Assembly: GCA_002411345.1 (NCBI GenBank)
Contig: DHSL01000009.1
Location: 1 to 35,171, forward strand
Length of the DNA stretch: 35,171 bases
Origin: Bacteroidales bacterium UBA5287
GTDB lineage: Bacteria; Bacteroidota; Bacteroidia; Bacteroidales; Dysgonomonadaceae
Direction of reading: 5' to 3'
Shown: positions 31,201 through 35,171 of the stretch, one piece after another
Layout: each line of letters begins with the position of its first letter
How positions within the stretch are numbered: position 1 is the first letter of the stretch
The notes under the pieces: model-generated
Told to the model about the DNA's origin: nothing
The model's database searches: none
The model's input: the letters and a program-made list of their open reading frames with translations, nothing else
Translations under genes and position numbers: made by a program

Positions 31201-32157
31201 TTATTTTCCAAATAAAGAATCGACAAATTCCTTACGGTTGAAAACTTGTAAATCGTTGAGACCTTCTCCCAATCCAATATATTTTACTGGAATCTTAAAC
31301 TGATCAGAAATACCTATTACAACTCCACCTTTTGCTGTTCCATCTAATTTTGTGATCGCCATTGAAGTAACTTCAGTTGCAGCAGTAAATTGTTTTGCTT
31401 GTTCAAAAGCATTCTGCCCTGTCGACCCATCAAGAATCAACAGAACCTCATCAGGCTTACCGTCAACTACTTTACTCATTACATTCTTAATTTTGGAGAG
31501 CTCATTCATCAGCCCAATTTTATTATGAAGTCTACCAGCGGTATCAATAATAACCACATCTGCACCATTTGCTTTTGCAGAACTTACAGAGTCATAGGCA
31601 ACAGAAGCAGGATCAGATCCCATTTTTTGTTTAATAACAGGTACACCAACTCTTTGACCCCAAATATCGAGTTGTTCAATAGCAGCAGCACGAAACGTAT
31701 CAGCAGCTCCAAGATAAACTGAATATCCCTTTTCCTTAAATTGATATGCTAATTTACCAATAGTAGTAGTTTTCCCTACACCATTTACCCCAACAACCAT
31801 TATAACATAAGGTTTTATTACACCTGCTGGTAAGCTAAAATCATCTAAATCTTCACTATTATTTTCAATAAGTAGATTTGCTATTTCTTCACGTAGAATA
31901 ATTGAAAGTTCATCTGTTCCAATATATTTATCGCGCAATACGCGATTTTCAATCCTTTGAATGATTTTTAATGTAGTATCCACTCCAACATCAGACGTAA
32001 CCAAAATCTCTTCCAGTTCATCTAATACATCATCATCAACTTTAGATTTACCGGCAACCGCATGTGACAATTTGGAAAAGAAACTTCCTTTAGTTTTTTC
32101 TAAACCTCTGTCAAGTGTTTCCTTTTTTCCTTTAGTGAATAAATCAAACAAACCCAT
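31201..32157 (-). CDS. ftsY: Signal recognition particle receptor FtsY
   Basis: This 318-residue SRP GTPase docks ribosome-nascent chain complexes at the membrane. Its N domain (about 15-100) is helical. The G domain has P-loop GVNGVGKTT at 123-131, the insertion-box start DTFRAAA at 153-159, DTAGRLH at 205-211 and TKLDGTAKGG at 269-278. The acidic A domain of E. coli FtsY is missing, as usual in Bacteroidetes; membrane binding is by a short basic, amphipathic start (MGLFDLFTKGKK). It lies between the DUF4295/L33/L28 genes and rimO. Confidence 0.95.
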   Translation of the reverse strand: MGLFDLFTKGKKETLDRGLEKTKGSFFSKLSHAVAGKSKVDDDVLDELEEILVTSDVGVDTTLKIIQRIENRVLRDKYIGTDELSIILREEIANLLIENNSEDLDDFSLPAGVIKPYVIMVVGVNGVGKTTTIGKLAYQFKEKGYSVYLGAADTFRAAAIEQLDIWGQRVGVPVIKQKMGSDPASVAYDSVSSAKANGADVVIIDTAGRLHNKIGLMNELSKIKNVMSKVVDGKPDEVLLILDGSTGQNAFEQAKQFTAATEVTSMAITKLDGTAKGGVVIGISDQFKIPVKYIGLGEGLNDLQVFNRKEFVDSLFGK

Positions 32158-32228
32158 GAATTCTTGAATTTTAACAATTAGTAAAATAACCAGTTCTCCT
32201 GGTAATGCAAAGCTACAAAATAGAAAAT

Positions 32229-32266
32229 AAAAAACTTCCCCACGTTTTGACGCAGGGAAGCTTTTA
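32229..32266 (-). terminator. Terminator after the rpmB-rpmG-DUF4295 group
   Basis: On the minus strand CTTCCC (32255-32260) and GGGAAG (32235-32240), with flanking AAAAG/TTTTTT, form a hairpin followed by a poly-T run (TTTTTTATTTTC). It separates the ribosomal genes from ftsY and may let only part of the transcript continue. Confidence 0.65.
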
Positions 32267-32282
32267 AATATTTTTAACTAAA

Positions 32283-32444
32283 TTATTTCGAAAAATAATC
32301 TTTTACTTGATCATTTGGAATCATTTCTTCGTGAAATGAATAAGCTCCAGTTTTGGGCGATTTAACCATTTTAATTACTTTGGTATGTGTACGCCCTATA
32401 GATGCGCTTTTATCACGGAACCCAGCGACTGCTTTCTTTGCCAT
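32283..32444 (-). CDS. DUF4295 small protein, putative ribosome-linked
   Basis: A 53-residue frame from the ATG at 32444 to TAA at 32283-32285 gives MAKKAVAGFRDKSASIGRTH at the start and ends VKDYFSK. This basic protein is the DUF4295 family, found beside rpmG/rpmB in Bacteroidetes. Placement 15 bases after rpmG (L33) on the same strand implies a link to the ribosome, but the molecular role is not known. Confidence 0.9.
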   Translation of the reverse strand: MAKKAVAGFRDKSASIGRTHTKVIKMVKSPKTGAYSFHEEMIPNDQVKDYFSK

Positions 32445-32459
32445 ATTATAATCCTATTT

Positions 32460-32648
32460 TTACTTTATTTCTTTATGTACTGTCATTTTCTTAAGAATCG
32501 GATTGTATTTTTTCAATTCGAGTCTTTCGGGTGTATTTTTTCTGTTCTTTGTAGTGATATATCTTGAAGTACCAGCCATACCACTTTCTTTATGTTCTGT
32601 ACATTCCAGAATTACCTGAACCCTATTTCCTTTAGCTTTCTTTGCCAT
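32460..32648 (-). CDS. rpmG: 50S ribosomal protein L33
   Basis: The 62-residue protein starts MAKKAKGNRVQVILECTEHK and carries YITTKNRKNTPERLELKKYN, the L33 signature, then closes KKMTVHKEIK. It lacks the zinc-binding CxxC pairs of the Cys-containing type. It lies 20 bases after rpmB and 15 before the DUF4295 gene, all on one strand. Confidence 0.95.
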   Translation of the reverse strand: MAKKAKGNRVQVILECTEHKESGMAGTSRYITTKNRKNTPERLELKKYNPILKKMTVHKEIK

Positions 32649-32668
32649 TTCTTATACTCTCCTATTTA

Positions 32669-32908
32669 TTAAGCATTTAAATAACCTTTAGCTGCTGCTT
32701 TCTTCAACGCAGCATCTAATCCGATTTTATTAATCGTGCGCAATCCGGATGCTGAGACATTCAAACTAATCCAGCAATCCTCTTCAACCCAGTAGAATTT
32801 CTTTCTGAACAAATTCACGTTGAACTTACGTTTTGTCCTCACATTAGAGTGTGCAACGTTATTTCCAACCAGGGCTTTCTTTCCTGTTATTTGACAAATT
32901 TTTGACAT
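32669..32908 (-). CDS. rpmB: 50S ribosomal protein L28
   Basis: The protein has 79 residues from the ATG at 32908 (MSKICQITGKK). An in-frame upstream ATG at 32953 overlaps the promoter -7 box and is not used. The family marks are CQITGKKALVGNNVAHSN, KRKFNVNLF and the closing LRTINKIGLDAALKKA. As the first gene after a strong promoter it likely leads the rpmB-rpmG-DUF4295 transcript. Confidence 0.95.
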   Translation of the reverse strand: MSKICQITGKKALVGNNVAHSNVRTKRKFNVNLFRKKFYWVEEDCWISLNVSASGLRTINKIGLDAALKKAAAKGYLNA

Positions 32909-32950
32909 TGTATCGTATATATTATTGTTTTTTCTTGTCGAATTAGGGCG

Positions 32951-32981
32951 CAAAATTAATCATATAAATTGAATATAACAA
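32951..32981 (-). promoter_or_regulatory. rpmB-rpmG promoter
   Basis: On the minus strand TTG (32979-32981) and TAATTTTG (32951-32958) are 20 bases apart. The -7 box is 43 bases from the rpmB ATG at 32908. Confidence 0.65.
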
Positions 32982-33105
32982 GAATTTTAGCAAAAAATCT
33001 TAGTGTAAAACACCATTAATTTCATATATTTACAATCTCTTTTCTATCTAATCAATTTGATTCTTTTTTTGTTTTAGTTTTTATAAAAGACTATACATTT
33101 ATTAT

Positions 33106-33690
33106 TTAGTTCTTTTTTTGAAAATTGAGACTTAAACTTAAATATATTTGATCAAAAAAACTTAGTGCGGCTCTTCGTAAGTTCTTTTTTAATTCCTGAG
33201 AATCTGATTGCATATTTATTGCTTCATCTGTTATCATTTCTTCTGCAGAATATGTTACTGGAAAAAACGAATTGCTCTTATTCCTATCATCTTGAAAAGT
33301 GATATCTCGAAAAACCAAAACACATCCAGCATTAGTAATTGAAGCATCGAATCGATAGTTCATCGAAATCTTCTCATTAACTTTTTGGCTATTTTCAGTA
33401 AGTAACAATTCTGTTTTAGAACTTACTGTAACACTTTGATTTTTTTCATCAAATCTTATACTTGATAATTTGGGGTTATTTGCATAGTTCTCTTTGCCCC
33501 ACTTATTTAAAAGAGCATATTGTTGAATAGTAGACATTTCTTGTTCTACATGAATAAATTGTTGAAAAACTACTTTCCCATTAACAACAGGTACCTTTGT
33601 AAATACTGGTTGATTCTGTTGCTGTGAATAAGTAAAAGAAACCCATCCAACTAAAATCATTAGTAATATTATACTATAAATTCTTTTCAT
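33106..33690 (-). CDS. Secreted DUF4468-type protein of unknown function
   Basis: The 194-residue protein has a signal peptide (MKRIYSIILLMILVGWVSFTYS). The mature part begins VFTKVPVVNGKVVFQQFIHV and continues with alternating strands and helices (STIQQYALLNKWGKENY, YRFDASITNAGCVLVFRDITF). This resembles DUF4468, a TBP-like fold common in secreted Bacteroidetes proteins. It stands alone with its own good promoter at 33742-33773. No enzymatic residue or partner is apparent. Confidence 0.7.
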   Translation of the reverse strand: MKRIYSIILLMILVGWVSFTYSQQQNQPVFTKVPVVNGKVVFQQFIHVEQEMSTIQQYALLNKWGKENYANNPKLSSIRFDEKNQSVTVSSKTELLLTENSQKVNEKISMNYRFDASITNAGCVLVFRDITFQDDRNKSNSFFPVTYSAEEMITDEAINMQSDSQELKKNLRRAALSFFDQIYLSLSLNFQKKN

Positions 33691-33741
33691 TATATATATG
33701 ATAATTATTTTTTGAATTATTGAATTCTACATCTTAGACAA

Positions 33742-33773
33742 CAAAAATACAAGAAAGATTAAACTAGTACAAA
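33742..33773 (-). promoter_or_regulatory. Promoter of the DUF4468-type gene
   Basis: On the minus strand TTTG (33770-33773) and TATTTTTG (33742-33749) are 20 bases apart. The -7 box is 52 bases from the ATG at 33690. Confidence 0.65.
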
Positions 33774-33824
33774 ATTGAAGAATAAAATTACTCAATTTTA
33801 TTTTATTTATCGCATAAAATCTAT

Positions 33825-33832
33825 TACTTTTG
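33825..33832 (+). promoter_or_regulatory. Promoter -7 box of the TPR protein-ribH pair
   Basis: TACTTTTG fits TAnnTTTG and lies 41 bases before the ATG at 33873. A clear -33 element is not seen in the T-rich region upstream. Confidence 0.55.
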
Positions 33833-33872
33833 CAAACTATTATTCAATGTAACAACTATTAAGAAGAATAAC

Positions 33873-34583
33873 ATGTCAAAAAAAGTAGAACCGGTTAAAA
33901 CTACAGAAGAAAAATTTGAGGATGTTGGAGAGAAACTAGCCACATCAGAACAATTTTTTGAGAATAATCAAAAGCCAATATTGTATACGATTGCAGCAAT
34001 TGTTGTTGTTATAGGTATTATTTTAGCTTACCACTATTTATATAAAATACCTCGCAATGAAAAAGCACAAGTTGCAATATTCAAAGGAGAGGGATATTTT
34101 CTTAATGGAGAAGATTCTGTCGCATTATTTGGCAATAATAATGATTATGCCGGTTTTGAATCGGTTATTAAAGAATATAAAGGTACTAAAACTGCTGACC
34201 TTGCCCATGCATATGCCGGGATTAGTTATAGTCGAATTGGCAATAATGAAAAAGCTTTAGAACATTTAAAGAAATTCAAGGGAGGCGATTTGCTAGTAAC
34301 TCCTGCAATATCAGGTGCAATTGGTGATATATATATGAACTTGGGGCAAACAGAAGAAGCTATCAAACAATTCAATAAAGCAGCCAAAGATGCAGACAAT
34401 GAAATGCTAAGTCCAATATATTTCAAAAAAGCAGGTCTTGCATATTTAAGTGCAAAGAACTATGATAAAACTATTGAGACATTTGAAGTAATTAAAGATA
34501 AGTATTTAAGTTCACCAGAAGGTCAAGAAGCTGACAAATATATTGAACAAGCTAAATTACTAGGTGGAAAAACCAACAAATAA
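33873..34583 (+). CDS. Membrane-anchored tetratricopeptide-repeat protein (YfgM-like)
   Basis: The protein has 236 residues. A charged N-terminal 35 residues is followed by one membrane helix (about 36-55, PILYTIAAIVVVIGIILAYH). The soluble part holds about four TPR helical pairs (YAGISYSRIGNNEKALEHLK; GDIYMNLGQTEEAIKQFNKA; KAGLAYLSAKNYDKTIETF). The layout recalls E. coli YfgM, which joins envelope chaperone complexes, but family-level matching is weak. Its stop codon overlaps the ribH start (TAATG), so the two are translationally coupled. The functional link to riboflavin synthesis is unclear and may be only regulatory. Confidence 0.8.
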   Translation: MSKKVEPVKTTEEKFEDVGEKLATSEQFFENNQKPILYTIAAIVVVIGIILAYHYLYKIPRNEKAQVAIFKGEGYFLNGEDSVALFGNNNDYAGFESVIKEYKGTKTADLAHAYAGISYSRIGNNEKALEHLKKFKGGDLLVTPAISGAIGDIYMNLGQTEEAIKQFNKAAKDADNEMLSPIYFKKAGLAYLSAKNYDKTIETFEVIKDKYLSSPEGQEADKYIEQAKLLGGKTNK

Positions 34584-35068
34584 TGGCTACAGCTTTTCAC
34601 AATCTTTCTTCCTACAATCCTGAAACTGTACCAAATGGTTCAAATTGGAAAATAGGAATTGTTATTTCTGAATGGAATTCTTCTATTACAGAGAAACTAT
34701 TGGAAGGTGCTTGCAATACCTGTAAAGAATTCGGAGTGCTTGAGAATAACATCTTTATTGATTACGTTCCTGGAAGCTTTGAACTTACTTACGGTGCAAA
34801 AAATTTACTAGAAAAAACGGATGTAGATGCTGTTATAATTTTAGGATGTGTTATTCAGGGGGAAACACCACACTTTACTTTTGTATGTGAGGGAGTCACT
34901 CAAGGGATTACCACATTAAATTGTACATACAATGTTCCTGTAATTTTTGGATTATTAACAACCTCTACTCTCGAACAAGCTGAAGAAAGAGCTGGAGGAA
35001 AACTAGGAAATAAAGGTACTGAAGCGGCAATTACAGCATTAAAAATGATTGCTCTGAATAAAAAATAA
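34583..35068 (+). CDS. ribH: 6,7-dimethyl-8-ribityllumazine synthase
   Basis: The 161-residue protein condenses 5-amino-6-ribitylamino-uracil with dihydroxybutanone phosphate in riboflavin synthesis, and forms pentamer-based shells. Family marks are IGIVISEWNSSITEKLLEGA, VPGSFELTYGAKNLLE, IILGCVIQGETPHFTFVCEG (with the His and Phe of the active site), and FGLLTTSTLEQAEERAGG then NKGTEAA. The ATG at 34583 overlaps the preceding stop. No other riboflavin gene is in view; in Bacteroidales ribH is often away from the other rib genes. Confidence 0.96.
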   Translation: MATAFHNLSSYNPETVPNGSNWKIGIVISEWNSSITEKLLEGACNTCKEFGVLENNIFIDYVPGSFELTYGAKNLLEKTDVDAVIILGCVIQGETPHFTFVCEGVTQGITTLNCTYNVPVIFGLLTTSTLEQAEERAGGKLGNKGTEAAITALKMIALNKK

Positions 35069-35080
35069 CGAATTTATTTG

Positions 35081-35088
35081 TATCTTTG
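35081..35088 (+). promoter_or_regulatory. tRNA-Tyr promoter -7 box
   Basis: TATCTTTG fits TAnnTTTG and ends ten bases before the tRNA 5' end. It is the same box sequence as before tRNA-Asp and tRNA-Ser in this window. Confidence 0.5.
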
Positions 35089-35098
35089 TAAATAATTA

Positions 35099-35171
35099 GG
35101 GCAGTTACCAGAGTGGCCAAATGGGGCTGACTGTAACTCAGCTGGCTTACGCCTTCGGTGGTTCGAATCCA
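35099..35171 (+). tRNA. tRNA-Tyr (anticodon GTA), 3' end cut by window
   Basis: The sequence begins GGGCAGTTACCAGAG and has the anticodon stem-loop GACTGTAACTC with anticodon GTA. A long variable arm (TTACGCCTTCGGTGG region) identifies a type II tRNA. The T-arm start GGTTCGAATCC is present, but the 3' acceptor strand lies past the window. Confidence 0.93.

Noticed and set aside
32909..32953. N-terminal extension of rpmB to the ATG at 32953
   Set aside because: It overlaps the promoter -7 box and L28 proteins begin MSKxCxxTG at the downstream ATG.

Overview
The window looks like chromosome of a Bacteroidetes member, most likely order Bacteroidales. The gene families (SusD-free but typical DUF4153, DUF4295, DUF4468, DUF2520, HU-like pairs, Bacteroidetes-type integrase) fit this. 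So do the many promoter boxes matching the Bacteroidetes -7 consensus TAnnTTTG, which sit at sensible distances from genes. Genus cannot be fixed from the sequence alone.

Layout. (1) 1-2.5 kb: the end of a mobile or integrated element, with a long inverted repeat, two tandem paralogous small HTH (excisionase-like) proteins, a tyrosine recombinase, and then a tRNA-Asp that closes the region. (2) 2.6-13.95 kb: mostly intact core genes. These are an S9 peptidase lipoprotein with a LolD-type ATPase, divergent pdxH and pyrG, an SOS-type umuDC pair with a candidate operator, a DUF4153 membrane protein, and (after remnants of an integrase and of a GH109 gene) a phosphoglycolate-phosphatase-like HAD enzyme. 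(3) 11.9-22.3 kb: a gene graveyard surrounding a few intact genes. It holds an integrase N-terminal remnant, an internally deleted GH109 gene, a GH78/GH106 alpha-L-rhamnosidase chimera full of stops and frameshifts, a truncated IS30 transposase and a decayed TlpA-type thioredoxin-fold protein. Intact survivors on the same strand are fucO (lactaldehyde reductase, the fermentative end of rhamnose/fucose use) and a secreted protein of uncertain function. The picture is a former deoxy-sugar (rhamnoside) utilisation locus that is being lost. (4) 22.8-35.2 kb: dense housekeeping genes. These are tRNA-Ser, a DEAD-box helicase, a four-subunit 2-oxoacid:ferredoxin oxidoreductase operon with a 56-residue membrane protein inserted between two subunits, DUF2520 and nitroreductase genes, two overlapping HU-like genes (one with a membrane tail), rimO, ftsY, DUF4295, rpmG, rpmB, a DUF4468 protein, a membrane TPR protein coupled to ribH, and the start of tRNA-Tyr.

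No CRISPR array, rRNA or complete insertion sequence was seen. The observations most worth following up are the membrane-anchored HU-like protein, the small protein inside the kor/vor operon, the recombinase/tRNA-Asp junction with its GC-rich palindrome, the candidate umuDC operator, and the rhamnosidase decay beside an intact fucO.
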